64,000 nucleotides of DNA from Haliclona indistincta. Taxonomy: Eukaryota > Porifera > Demospongiae > Haplosclerida > Chalinidae. How positions within the stretch are numbered: the first letter of the stretch is position 1; each line of letters starts with the position of its first letter. Position numbers and translations under genes: made by a program. Location of the stretch: NCBI GenBank assembly GCA_964017065.1, contig OZ024786.1:10607047-10671046 (forward strand), in the 5' to 3' direction. Below, piece after piece: positions 9,205-20,045 of the stretch. The notes beneath the pieces are model-generated. The model saw nothing but the letters and a program-made list of their open reading frames with translations, did no database searches and was not told where the DNA came from.

Positions 9205-10295
9205 TCACAATACAATGGTGAAATCCAAACATGGCTGCCGTTTGACTTTACCATGTGTGTCCTCTACAAAGAACACCTCTCCTTGTCTGATAACTTTAGT
9301 CTCTCCACTGCTCACAGTGATCTCAACATCAGCATCAAGGTTGACTATGTACTGTCGCCGTGGAGCATTGTGCCATGAGAAATTATATGAAGGTGGAGTC
9401 TCTCTAAACATCATACCAGTGCTGGGAACCATCTGAGATAATAGACCTATTGCACCTGTTGTTATACCAACGAGTAGAGAGAGGAGAGAGAGAGAGAGAG
9501 TGAGAGAGTGAGGGAGGGAGGGGGAGGGGGGGAGAGAGAGGTAAATACCTGATGGATATATGTATCACCATCAGGTGATACATAATTATGTGTATGGTAA
9601 CGATTGATATCTTGATAAGTCAACAACTCTTAGAGCTAGAGCCATGCAGTACTCGTATATGTGTGAATTTCTGGAAAATTGAAGACTTGCAGGTGTATTG
9701 ACGGCAGTGGCGTAGCCAGGACTTACAGTGAGGTGGGACACACAAACGAGCGCGCTTGTGTGCCGCAAAATTTTTGAAAGCCACGCCCATTTTCGGTCAA
9801 AATTCGTGTACTTTGGAGCATTCGAGCCACGTTGTGGAACAATCTGGTTCATTGTGGAGTCACAGATACTGTCATTCAGCCGATAAGATCAGTGTGCTAC
9901 TGAAAAAGAAGTGGCTAGTCACACTAGTACTGTATGCACGGTAGCCCAAGAGATGCCCACCAATGGTACCTTCTTGACTTGGTGGGGCATGTGCCCACCT
10001 AGGCCCACCCGTAGATACACCACTGACTGACAGACTGCAAACCCGGTTGTGATAGTATATACATGTAATTGAACCAGATCTAATACACATACCATCACTC
10101 TTCATTTCAATGTGGAAGATACCAAACTGAGATTCACCATTCTCATCAGTGTAGATCCTGGTAACAGGGAACCTGATGCAGTGTACAGGAATACTCAACT
10201 TATTGTGATAGACCTTACACTTACTACTTTAAGGTTTACTCCTAGAATCACCTGGAACTTGTTTCTTTAGACGCGTTATCACTAGTAGTCGCCAT
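9205..10295 (-). CDS. Small cupin-domain protein, 2-3 exons
   Basis: Main exons on the - strand: about 10200 down to 10091 (VTRIYTDENGESQFGIFHIE…) and 9455 to about 9205 (GAIGLLSQMVPSTGMMFRET, FSWHNAPRRQYIVNLD, VEITVSSGETKVIRQGEVFF, VEDTHGK). The junction MKSDG|AIGLL is in phase. This is the short single-domain cupin family of ~120 residues; the HNAP and G-D-x-E-I-x-V pattern with a later VEDTxGKGH is characteristic. A likely start is ATG at 10293-10295 (MATTSDNASKETSS), but joining it needs a 25-base intron, so the 5' end is uncertain. The usual GKGH…end is not seen; reading on past VEDTHG gives a short tail ending at 9205. Function: metal-binding beta-barrel, substrate unknown. Confidence 0.65.
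9480..9540. repeat. GA-rich simple repeat
   Basis: Runs of GAGA and GGGA of about 60 bases, in the intron of the cupin gene just upstream (on the - strand) of its acceptor region, so it reads as a pyrimidine tract in the sense direction. Confidence 0.8.
9705..10020. mobile_element. hAT-like MITE in the cupin intron
   Basis: Starts CAGTGGCGTAGCCAGG and ends with CCACCCGTAGATACACCACTG, i.e. imperfect inverted CAGTGG…CACTG termini typical of hAT derivatives. I could not find a clean 8-bp target duplication. About 315 bp, no transposase. Confidence 0.55.
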
Positions 10296-10418
10296 CTTTG
10301 TACACGCCCCTCAATATTAACCGCCACGCCTATCGCTAGCACGTGGATTCTGTGGTGAAGCGCGTGTCCCACCTCTCAGCTTCACAATAGTAGTCTAGGT
10401 TCATCATAGTAGTGTAGA
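10296..10418. promoter_or_regulatory. Probable bidirectional promoter between cupin gene and MTR
   Basis: Only ~123 bases separate the putative ATG of the cupin gene (10295, -) from the MTR ATG (10419, +). The interval is relatively GC-rich compared with flanks and has no clear TATA box, as usual for head-to-head housekeeping pairs. The boundary depends on the uncertain cupin start. Confidence 0.45.
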
Positions 10419-10697
10419 ATGTCTCTAGACACTTCTCTGTTGTTTAGACCGACCTATCCCAAGATATTTGGTAAGCTGAAGTATAATAACAGTTTTTTTG
10501 TTTACAAGTTTTTTAGCTCATCTTTCATCTGTTCGTGTTCTTTCTCGTGTAGGGTTAGGAGAGGTATTAGCAGCAGAAATGAGGAAACGTATTATGGTAA
10601 TGGATGGTGCTATGGGCACAATGATTCAGTCATACTATATCACAGAAGAACAGTTCAGAGGTACCTTCCATGCACTCACATGACCTTCACTTTCCAT

Positions 10698-10786
<89 letters not shown>

Positions 10787-13700
10787 CTCTCTTCTACAGG
10801 TGATGAGTTCAAGGACCATCCCAAGAGTCTCAAAGGCAACAATGATCTACTCTGTCTCACTCAACCTCACATCATATATGAGATACACAAGGTATGCTCT
10901 AGAATCCAAGTAATAGCTGCTGGAAATAACTGATAGACACCTGAAGTGTCCTATTTAACGCCTCTCTGTGGCTCCTGCATGACCTGTACATTGCCTGTTT
11001 GATCTAGTACACATTTCTCTATTTTGATTTTGTTTAGAATTACTATGAAGCAGGAGCTGATTTTGCAGAGACCAACACCTTCAATGGTACCAGTGTATCA
11101 CAGAGTGACTATGGAACAGAACACCTTGTGAGGCTCATCTTACTCACTCACTCTCTCACTCACTCGCTCACTCACTCACTCACTCGTTCACTCTTTCACT
11201 CACTCACTCACTCACCCACTCCTCACTCACTCACCCACTCCTCACTCACTCATTCACTCACTCACTCACTCGCTCACTCACTAACTACTTGTAACTCATC
11301 ATTAGGTGCATAGGATCAACAAAGCTGCTGCCTCCATTGCTAAACAAGCTGCCAAAGATGTCCAGGAAGCTACTGGTAATGATTATCTCAGCTGCCAACA
11401 TTATAACATTGTGTATGACATGACACTGTGTTCTGTTAATAACTAAAAACTAAAATGTAATCTTGAAAGGTCAGATACCTGACCTATTGTGGGTCCATGT
11501 TATTGTAATCTATGGCTTCTCATTGTTTCTTTTGTGTCTCAAGTTATTTTGGGGCAAGCCAGCTCTTGATCATAACAACAGTTTGTACATAATTTTGAGA
11601 TAGTGCATTAGTGACCAGTAGTAGAGTGATAGTATAATGGCTATAATTATGTGTACCATTATCCATTGTACAGGTGTTCCACGGTATGTTATTGGTGCAA
11701 TGGGTCCCACCAATCGCACTCTATCAGTATCACCATCTGTGGAGAGACCTGACTATCGTAACATCAGTGAGTGCTTGTTTCATTTCTTCACGGATATTTT
11801 GAATCCTTTGTACAGCATTTGATGATCTAGTGCAGTCGTATGCTGATCAGGCTCGTGGTCTACTGGATGGTGGAGCTGATATACTGATGGTAGAGACCAT
11901 CTTTGATACTGCTAACTCTAAAGTACGCAAGAACAAGAATAATTTGGTGGATATGTAAATGTTCTTTTCCGGCAGGCTGCATTGTTTGCTCTCGAGACAC
12001 TGTTTGAATCAGAGTATGAACCAGTTCCTGTGTTTGTAAGTATGTAACACACACTATATGTTATACTTGTCATATTATTAGTACTTACTATGAAAAACAT
12101 TATACCATTGAGTTGGCATTTTGCAAACAGTACAAGCAATGAAAATTATTTTTTTGTGAAATTAAATTCGCAAGTTCAATTTTGTTTAAAGGTTTAAATT
12201 TAGGTTGTACGGCAAGTGTGATAAAGCTTTACCGTACATTCACTGTGTTTCTTATCATTGTTTGACTAGGTATCAGGTACTATTGTTGATCAGAGTGGAC
12301 GCACACTATCAGGACAGACTCCAGAAGCATTCCTCATCAGTGTGTCTCATGTTCGTCCACTATGGTGAGTATCTAACTGCATGAGTTAGACTCCTTTATA
12401 ATACAACAGCATGGTTCTTGCTAGGCAGTTCATGGTTTTCACCTGTTTGACTAACATTGACTAGCATCATATGATAGTGTCTCTATGGTAACATACTAGC
12501 CTCGCCTCCAGTCCACACCCTTCAGTTAGTGGGCTGGTAATGACTGTCTGCTTTTAGTTTTCCAGGAAAACCTAGGAAAAATGGTGGTGCCATCCTATAT
12601 GTTGCATATCACGCGTGTCTGCTCTTCTCTAAACGTAATACCTGCCGTTCCAACAAGCTGAGACGGTGTACTGTAGTGCTTAGAAATCGTGCGAGTAATC
12701 GATCATATCCGTATTCCCAGGTTTTCCTGGGAAATCAATGCATGCGCAAACAGTCATTACCAGCCCACTAACTGAAGGGTGTGGACTGGAGGCGAGGCTA
12801 GTTACATACTAGATGTGTCCATCTTACAGAAATGTATTGTGTTATTTCTGTATCAATCAGTTTTGCTCTTTCTGTGTAGTATTGGTCTCAATTGTGCACT
12901 CGGAGCTATAGAGATGAGACCGTTCATTACAGCCATCAGTCGTAACACGGAAGCTTTCGTACTCTGCTACCCCAATGCAGGTGAGCACGAATGCATAATA
13001 GCAAAGAGACATTAGCAAATTTGTTTATGTCTACAGCATTTAGCAGGGAGTTGTAAATATGCATACACACCTGATCTACATGTACGTATGATCTTGATGC
13101 TTATACTGTTCTTTTTTCTCTCAGGTCTACCCAATGATCTTGGCGACTATGACGAGACACCAGAAGTCACAGCACAGCACATGAAGGTGTGTCAGTACAA
13201 TACAGTACAATAAAGTCAAAAAGCAACTTACTTTCTCATATACTACAAGACTGACTAGCATAGCTAGCATGACAGCCTCTGTGATGTACTGTATACTAAC
13301 TTATATTTACACAGACTTGTCTCAGTTGTCTGTAGCTTTTATTCTTAGCACAGTGTGTTGTATGTTATTCATATTGACTGTTCTTTCTCATGCAGTCGTT
13401 TGCTGAAGGTGGTTTATTAAATATTGGTGGTGGATGCTGTGGAACCACTCCAGCTCATATCAAGTAAGCCACACTCACTATTACTAAAACTTATTATAGT
13501 TATAGTCCCGTATGGTTGCTGAAAAGCATATAAATGTAATATACAAGAGGTACATATTTAAATCAGTTATCTGATTTTTTGAGGTCCCAAAGACTGCATG
13601 AAGCATAAGATACAGAGCAGCAGTATACCTTACCCTCTCGTACTTTACGAAAGAGAAATCACTTTTACTACACAGCTTTTATTTCCTTGTGAGCACAAGC

Positions 13701-14515
13701 CACCTGAAAACACAGTTATTCATGTTTCCTTACTGCTAAAACAGTATGTGCACAGTTAGTGTTTTCAGAGGGTCCCTAATTATTTTTCATTATGAATATT
13801 AAATACCTTCCTTCATTTCCTCTTCCCTCCTATAGTCAAACAATAGCATTATTTTCACTATTTGTTCATTATTGCATTGTACTGTGTGTGTTTGTCTCTG
13901 TCTTCCAGAGCAGTGGCTGAAGCTCTTCATGGTATTACTCCTCGGAAACCACCGGAGAATTTGTTCAGTGATGAGCTGTTGCTGTCAGGTGTGTGTGTTC
14001 ATGTGTGTGTGTGTGTCCGTGTGTGTGTGTGTGTGCGTGTGTGAGTGTGTATGTGTGTTTATGTGCTTACTGACTATATTGACACTGCATTCTATCTTCG
14101 ATTTCCTTCTTTGTGGTACCGTATTTCTTCTTAAGATTCGGTGCCTCAGCAGCTTGTCGCTGAAATCCGTACTAAAGCTCCAAATTTCGGCAAGCGCTTT
14201 GATTCTTCGTCATAGTCAGCCTTGAAAAGTCCTGTACTTCATAGAAAAGAGCTGTTGACACGTTCTCGTTCAAAATAAGTGCTCGTTGCTACACTTCCAA
14301 TTCAAATCTGAAGTTATGTATTTTGCTCCAAATTTTTACAACAAATACGTATTGTTTTGCTGAGGTCAACCTTTATTTGTACGTTCCACTTTCTACATGT
14401 AGGTCTGGAGCCGATGGTTATCAACCAGCATACTAATTTTGTTAACATTGGAGAACGGTGCAACGTTGCTGGTTCCCGCAAATTCGCTCGTCTGGTCACA
14501 GCCGGGAAATATGAG
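10419..14515 (+). CDS. MTR: Cobalamin-dependent methionine synthase, exons 1-14
   Basis: Exons: 10419-10470, 10553-10660, 10800-10891, 11038-11127, 11306-11375, 11674-11766, 11816-11922, 11976-12035, 12270-12364, 12880-12980, 13125-13186, 13396-13463, 13909-13988, 14403-14515; all GT-AG and in phase. The enzyme moves a methyl group from methyltetrahydrofolate to homocysteine via cobalamin, in the cytosol. This part encodes the homocysteine domain, starting [14 protein letters not shown], with the three zinc Cys seen: LNCALG (about Cys261) and GGGCCG (Cys324, Cys325). It continues into the pterin domain ([15 protein letters not shown]). Start chosen at the first ATG giving an uninterrupted frame; the residue numbering tracks the human enzyme closely. 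Introns 1-13 are 49-515 bp; the next one is 33 kb. Confidence 0.95.
10700..10783 (+). repeat. (CT)n microsatellite before MTR exon 3
   Basis: A nearly pure CT run ending ~17 bases before the intron 2 acceptor, in effect an extended polypyrimidine tract. Confidence 0.95.
11134..11283 (+). repeat. (CACT)n / TCAC repeat before MTR exon 5
   Basis: About 150 bases of CACT units with interruptions, pyrimidine-rich on the sense strand, ending about 20 bases before the exon 5 acceptor. ORFs through it encode only SLTH repeats and are not genes. Confidence 0.95.
12497..12801. mobile_element. MITE with ~50-bp inverted termini in MTR intron 9
   Basis: Left end TAGCCTCGCCTCCAGTCC, right end GGACTGGAGGCGAGGCTAG; the arms of about 50 bases are near-perfect. 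Flanks TAACATAC (12489-12496) and TTACATAC (12802-12809) form an 8-bp duplication with one mismatch. Inner sequence holds a second inverted pair (TTTTCCAGGAAAACC / GGTTTTCCTGGGAAA). Same terminal family as 4050-4194. Confidence 0.8.
13989..14060 (+). repeat. (GT)n repeat at the start of MTR intron 13
   Basis: GT-rich run immediately after the exon 13 donor site, with interruptions. ORFs through it are artefacts. Confidence 0.9.
14119..14290 (-). mobile_element. CCGTATTTCTTCTAA MITE, partial copy
   Basis: Begins CCGTATTTCTTCTTAAG next to TA and matches, in reverse, the right-hand two thirds of the complete element at 47658-47927 (blocks GTCGCTGAAAT, CTCCAAATTTCGGCAAGCG, GAAAAGTCCTGTACTTCAT). 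The other end is missing. Lies in MTR intron 13. Confidence 0.75.
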
Positions 14516-14753
14516 GTACTATACCAGTACTTAGACCACAGCTAAGCCATGTTGACCAATCAGGTTGCGTAGCTGCGGGTCTATAAATCTCATAATGGAA
14601 TCCCGCCTCTGCCGCGACCTCATAATGGAATCCCACCACACGGCGCAGATTACGGTTCTGTGAGCGGAGTTCTACTGAATAATTTTTACAACGCTCGCGT
14701 GTCCTTGCTCGTCGTTCGCGTCGTTTCTGTTTGCTGTTGCTATGGTCTAAATC

Positions 14754-14896
14754 AGTTAGACAGTGCATCCAATCGGATCTACGCGATGTAGAAGCCCTCG
14801 CGCCGTTACCATAGCGCCCTCGCTACGCTCGGACGCTATATAGCAACGGCTCTCGGGCTTCTAAATCGCGTAGATCCTCGGATGCGCTGTCTAACT
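14754..14896. repeat. Foldback repeat, ~60-bp arms
   Basis: AGTTAGACAGTGCATCC…GATCTACGCGATGTAGAAGCC at the left pairs with GGCTTCTAAATCGCGTAGATC…GGATGCGCTGTCTAACT at the right; the loop is about 15 bases. MITE-like, no coding content. Just upstream lies a short direct repeat of CTCATAATGGAATCCC (14590 and 14621). Confidence 0.8.
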
Positions 14897-15120
14897 ATTA
14901 TACAGTTCATGTATATTGTATAACTCTGCTAAATGTGTATTGTTGATTTGCATTGTGTTTGCGAGCTGCTTGAACATTTATTTTGTTAGTATGTGAAATG
15001 TTGAATGTCGCAGTATAGATTGTTTCATGTGTATGATTATTGAATCGTGTACATGATCGAACTGAAAAAATAATGTTTCCTAAAATAGTCGTTTCCATAC
15101 AATAATGACAAAACTCTGTC

Positions 15121-17075
15121 AGGGTATATGAATTTGCTGGACTGGAGGACTACTGGAATAGACCGCTGGATTAGTGGCGCTACCAATTTGTAGCGGCGTG
15201 CATGTATTTTGCATGCTTGATCAAGGATGGTCGCTAGTGTGATACTAGTAGTACTGCTCGAGTGCTTCTTCTCGTCAAGCTCGTGGTTCTAGCTATGACT
15301 TGTTATGAGGTGTAACTAAAGTCTTAAACAACAGTGTCATATTCATGGGCACCATGGCAACTGCTCCTACTAATTAAACGAACGTATTATGCTGCTCATG
15401 CGCTATCACCTTGTCAACGGTGGGATGTGTAGCCTGTCATGGCTTACATTGACATCAACTGATGATTGCAGGTCCTGGTTCTGCTAGATTGCCATAGTCT
15501 ACCTGCTACTGGTTATATCACTCACGCACAACTACAGTGTTCCACACGAAGAGAGTAAAAAAATAGTTTTTGCACATTTTGGTTCATATCTCAGTAAGTA
15601 ATGATCCTACTGGCATGTTGCATGTATCATAATGATCCTCTATCCTTACTGAACACCCTGATTCATATGGCTTCAAGTCACGTGACATGGGCGTGGCACA
15701 ACAAGGCGGGATATCGGACCCTCTGGAAGGACAAGGTTTAGGAGAGAACTTTTGAATTACTGGTAGTTAAGATTTCTTAACGCTGCATTAAAACCCTCAC
15801 CCAGGGCGCCTACCTGTGGGCTGAGTGTTTTGCCTTAAAGTTCATTAGTTCGGTGTCAGGGAGCAAATAATAGCTTCCTCGACCGACCAAAAGCTTTAGG
15901 ACGGGAAATCCGATTCTCTGGGAGTTAAGGTCCAAGATCAGGAAATTACATTGCCAACACATTCATCTTTACTTTAGAACTTGCGCAGAGTCTGTAGAAA
16001 TACGCACATCGACAAACGCGACTGTTCTCTGCTAGAGAGCTGTTTTCTGACCGCCATCTTGCTAGTTAATGGATTTTTGTGATGTCACACGTTGGTTATT
16101 AAACAGTGATGAGTCATAACTACTAAACTGATTCAATGTATTTTGTATTAGTTATGACTCATCGCATGATAATATTTATTACGCGTGACATCACAAAAAT
16201 CCATTAAACTAGCAAGATGGCGGTCAGAAAACAGCTCTCTAGCAGAGAACAGTCGCGTTTGTCGATGTGCGTATTTCTACAGACTCTGCGCAAGTTCTAA
16301 AGTAAAGATGAATGTGTTGGCAATGTAATTTCCTGATCTTGGACCTTAACTCCCAGAGAATCGGATTTCCCGTCCTAAAGCTTTTGGTCGGTCGAGGAAG
16401 CTATTATTTGCTCCCTGACGCCGAACTAATGAACTTTAAGGCAAAACACTCAGCCCACAGGTAGGCGCCCTGGGTGAGGGTTTTAATGCAGCGTTAAGAA
16501 ATCTTAACTACCAGTAATTCAAAAGTTCTCTCCTAAACCTTGTCCTTCCAGAGGGTCCGATATCCCGCCTTGTTGTGCCATGCCCATGTCACGTGACTTG
16601 AAGCCATATGAATCAGGGTGTTCAGTAAGGATAGAGGATCATTATGATACATGCAACATGCCAGTAGGATCATTACTTACTGAGATATGAACCAAAATGT
16701 GCAAAAACTATTTTTTTACTCTCTTCGTGTGGAACACTGTATCTTCATGATGGGATGGCTTTGTAGCTGGCAAACTAAATAAAAAGACTTCAAACATGTT
16801 TGTTCACCTGTGACCTCATTTTAACTATGGGCATTAATAAGAAGTGTGACTGAGCAAATAATAATGGTCAAGAAAACACAAAAGTGAGTACTGCCAGACA
16901 AGTAAGAAAACAGTTATGAATCAAAATTCATGTTTTGGACAAGATGCTGAGTGTGAAAAGGAGACAATTGTACTGCAACTGTAGCTGGTATCTTCAGCAT
17001 GCGTCCTTGGAATACACACGGCTAGCGCTCCAGTGGTCCATTCCAGTAGTCCAATGCCAGTGAATTCATATCCCT
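15121..17075. mobile_element. Outer inverted-repeat element hosting a nested foldback
   Basis: The ends are imperfect inverted repeats of about 55 bases: AGGGTATATGAATTTGCTGG… with …CCAGTGAATTCATATCCCT, plus GACTACTGGAATAGACC against GGTCCATTCCAGTAGTC. Inside lies the complete 15535-16739 element. Sequence on both outer sides is homologous in direct orientation (14966-15115 and 17077-17300, e.g. TTGAACATTTATTTTGTTAG and AAGATCGAACTGAAAAA-like blocks). The internal coding content is nil. Confidence 0.6.
15535..16739. mobile_element. 1.2-kb Tc1/mariner-like foldback element, TA flanked
   Basis: Begins CAGTGTTCCACACGAAGAG and ends CTCTTCGTGTGGAACACTG, with TA on both sides (15533-15534, 16740-16741). 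Both arms are over 500 bases and nearly identical; the centre is around 16137 (GATGAGTCATAACTA / TAGTTATGACTCATC). TA duplication and CAGTG termini are typical of the Tc1/mariner group. No transposase. The arm length is unusual for a MITE. Confidence 0.85.
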
Positions 17076-17300
17076 CTTGAACATTTATTTTGTTAGTGTG
17101 TGTTGCATGAAATGTTTAATGTTGCAGATGAGCTTGTATAGTCAGCGCTAACTTGACTTTCACTTGTCATTGTCGTTATGGTAACGCGAGTCAGAGTAGA
17201 GAATTCAAATAAGTACGATTACTGAACCATACACAAGATCGAACTGAAAAAGTAGTGTTTGCTAAAATAGCTGTTTCCAGAAAGGAATAACAAAACTATG

Positions 17301-17797
17301 TTTTGGACAATTTGCACATGACTGATGGTAACACTCTTAAAATTAACCAAAATTGAACTTAGTGCCTTATTTATGAAAGTGTAACAACACCAACTTTTAA
17401 TATCAGAATGAGATAACAGAACTGACACAGACATTGACCAGGGCTGCATTTATGCACAATGATACAGGGAGTTCATAACATGACCAAAACTATAACGTCT
17501 GTCTGTCTGTCTGTACAATACTGTCCAGTAGTGTTACATAAGTATTGTCATAAATTAATGTGTTCAGTCACTGATCCATGTTTCGGCACAACGATCCGGT
17601 TCAGCCCGATCCTCTTTGGGTAACGTAATAGATACTTTTCCTCTGAAACTGTTACTACATTTTATTCAAGGTTATTCCAACACAACAGAGAGGTACATAT
17701 ACAATATCAGCATGCCTGCCTTACTAACTCACAAGCACTGTTGCAGATTCTAATCTGATCTTGGAATGTTTAAATAAAGCGTAAGACCATCCAGGGT
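17301..17797. other. No gene recognised
   Basis: AT-rich intron sequence with a (GTCT)n run at 17500-17515. No coding or repeat structure that I can define. Confidence 0.5.
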
Positions 17798-17932
17798 TAT
17801 GAAGTACAGGACTTTTCACGTCTGGCTGTTGGCTTACTGTGACGAAGAACCAAAGCACTTACCGAAATTTAGAGGTTTTCTATGTGTTTCAGCGACAACG
17901 TGCCGGGTGCCGAATCTTTAGAAGAAATACGG
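17798..17932 (+). mobile_element. CCGTATTTCTTCTAA MITE, partial copy (right end)
   Basis: Matches the right half of the 47658-47927 element (GAAGTACAGGACTTTTCACG, GCTGTTGGCTTACT, TTTCAGCGAC) and ends GAATCTTTAGAAGAAATACGG followed by TA. The left terminus is missing. Confidence 0.75.
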
Positions 17933-17988
17933 TAGTAACAACTAAATTGATAACACTCAACACATGCAGCTACAAAATTGAATCAGAC

Positions 17989-18778
17989 CTATCTATCTTG
18001 TAGTTTGCATTCTATTACGTCGTCTTCTGAAGTACAATTCTCCTCCGGATCACTGTCTTCTTCACTATCACTATCTACGTTGTCTTGTGAAGTATAATTA
18101 TAATACTCCTCCGGATCACTATCTTCTTGGTCTCCTCCATCTACTCCTATACAAGCATACGTCTTAACAGAAATGTCTGGGGCACCTCTGAATAAATAGC
18201 AGTCACACAAATCAATGCTGGGAAAGCTGTAGTAGCCGCCAGGGGTAGTACCGACATTACAAATTTACCCAGGTTGGTGAAAAATTGTTTGCCAGCATGA
18301 TTCTGACAATGTTTGTTTTTAGCCAAACAAAATGATTCAGACAAGGCTGCAAAGCTGTAATTGATTATAACCAATTCTCTTTCTGAAAACGATTTCGGGA
18401 TGGCTGGATCGGCAAGCTGTTCGTCATCAGAATCAGGATTGCTTGCTGTAGTTGCTTCCCTTACAACTTGGTTGAACACAACAGGTCCACTACTGTCAAC
18501 AAGATCACAATGTTGACATAACTTTGTAGCTCTCCAGGAGAATTTGATATTTGTGGAGTTTGAAGGACCGTCATACTTTTGCCAGCTAATTCAAATACAG
18601 TTCCAGTTGTTGAGAAATGCACTCTCCAAGAATAGTCTCTAATGACAGAAAAAGGAGAACACTCCAGTTTTTCAACTTCAACACTCTTTATGTCTATATC
18701 GATGTTCGATTCCTTTGATGACCATATCAAGATAACACGTTCGGCCAGTTGTCTGAGAGCTTGGGCTTTTTTTGCCAT
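17989..18778 (-). pseudogene. Unrecognised protein gene with acidic C-terminus, frame-broken
   Basis: Reading on the - strand from ATG 18778 (MAKKAQALRQLAERVILIW), protein-like sequence continues to about 18540, changes frame near 18540-18480 (ATKLCQHCDLVDSSGPVVFN) and again near 18260 (VGTTPGGYYSFPSIDLCDC), ending with a very acidic tail (EDSDPEEYYNYTSQDNVDSD…) and TAG/stop at 17989-17991. The Asp/Glu tail is low-complexity. Either short introns or lesions explain the frame changes; one GT…AG pair of ~50 bases exists near 18260. No domain recognised. It is nested antisense in MTR intron 14, ~560 bp from the secreted-protein gene. Confidence 0.4.
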
Positions 18779-19343
18779 GACAAACTAATAGAGAAATGAC
18801 ATGAGGCTCCTTATCAAGCTCCTTATCGAACTTGAAATTTCCGTAGTCGTTGGTTACTGAAATCTACAACTTGTCGCCCTCATGAGAATTTTAACTGTGT
18901 GTAGTTTGACAGTGAAACAAGTTTTTGCTTTCTTTGAAGTCTGCTAGCTTGAGCTGCACAGTGATGCTACTGAAGAATTAATGTGTCACACATGAAACCT
19001 TCTGAATGCAGAAGCAGATGTATGACTTGTTGGTGTTTGCCGTGCCTGTTTTAAGGCTGATTTACAGATCAGCTACACAGTATCTTAGGGTGTGTTGTAT
19101 TGCATATTCAAATTACAACGCAAATTGATGCAGAAAATATATCACTACCTGTGTTGCATTAATGCAGCATAGACACAAGCTACTGTGCCATATTGTAAAC
19201 CACCCTTAACAATAGTTTCAGAGTAACGTTCTCTTTTAGAGTTTTTGATGAAATGAATATTGAACTGAGCATCACTACTACTGCAGTACTACAGAATAAT
19301 ATACCAACTAGCTACTTTCTCAGTTCATAGTTCTTGCTGGTTT
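18779..19343. other. No gene recognised
   Basis: AT-rich spacer. The last ~70 bases (ACTACTGCAGTACTAC…TTTCTCAGTTCATAG) are shared with the 3' flanks at 21570-21640 and 22880-22970, so they belong to the duplicated unit of the secreted-protein gene. Confidence 0.5.
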
Positions 19344-20045
19344 TCAGCCGCACACAGGTCGTGGCAGGTAGCAAGTGATGGTGACCGATGTGTAGCAAGG
19401 CCAGCAGCGTCGATTCAAAGCTCTGCATTGCTGGATTCCGATACCAAAATTGTATCCAGGCATTCTAAACAGATTCTTTCCTCCCATTTCCAAGAAAGCA
19501 CGGTTGTTGTGGTTCCTATGCTCGTTGCCTGAAGACTTGACGCAGTTTGGCATACGACTGGTATCTTTCCTAAGACAGGGGAAGACCTTCTGGAGACTGA
19601 CGCCCAAGAAATCTGTTCCTCTGTAGTCACGGATGAAGAATTCTCTCCTTGGGCTTGTCGAATGGAGTTTACCATGGATACCAACACTTGTAATAGCAAT
19701 GCATCGACCAACTTTCCCATTTTCAAAAGCATGCAGGAACATTTTGTTCCACCTTCTCACGATATACAGTTGCTTTATAACTGTGAGCAGAGAACAGGAG
19801 TGAAATACATTTGTTGCTAACGCAGATGTGTCATACCTGGTTGATCAGCAAGTGAAGCCACAACTGATGACTTGGTTTCACTTTTGATAAGCTCTTTTAT
19901 AGCATTCTCGACATTTCCAGCTTCAGAATATTGGTACATACACTGACTACAAATGAGAAAAAACGAGATTGTCAGAATACCTTCTACTGTAGTGCACTTA
20001 CACGACAAAGATTGCCAGCACCAATTTTGCAGCGAATTGAGCCAT
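19344..20045 (-). CDS. Secreted Cys-rich protein, copy A (3 exons, 196 aa)
   Basis: Exons on the - strand: 20045-20002, 19946-19837, 19780-19344, all GT-AG and in phase. The product starts MAQFAAKLVLAIFVVQC, a clear signal peptide, then YQYSEAGNVENAIKELIKSE (helical, charged), and a body with HGKLHSTSPRREFFIRDYRG, VFPCLRKDTSRMPNC and a C-terminal cluster QCRALNRRCWPCYTS…TCYLPRPVCG. Eight Cys are in the mature part, suggesting disulfides and extracellular location. I do not recognise the family. A paralogue lies 3.6 kb away (22969-23673) in the same orientation. A long ORF in another frame over exon 3 is a shadow. The gene is intact: signal peptide, splice sites and stop all agree. Confidence 0.75.

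Noticed and set aside
10670..11313. ORFs rich in SLSLSL and SLTH
   Set aside because: CT and CACT microsatellites in MTR introns; parts overlap true exons but in the wrong frame or across splice sites.
19415..19732. Long frame overlapping secreted-gene copy A exon 3
   Set aside because: The exon 1-3 splice phases and the Cys-rich end support the other frame; kept only as a low-interest finding.
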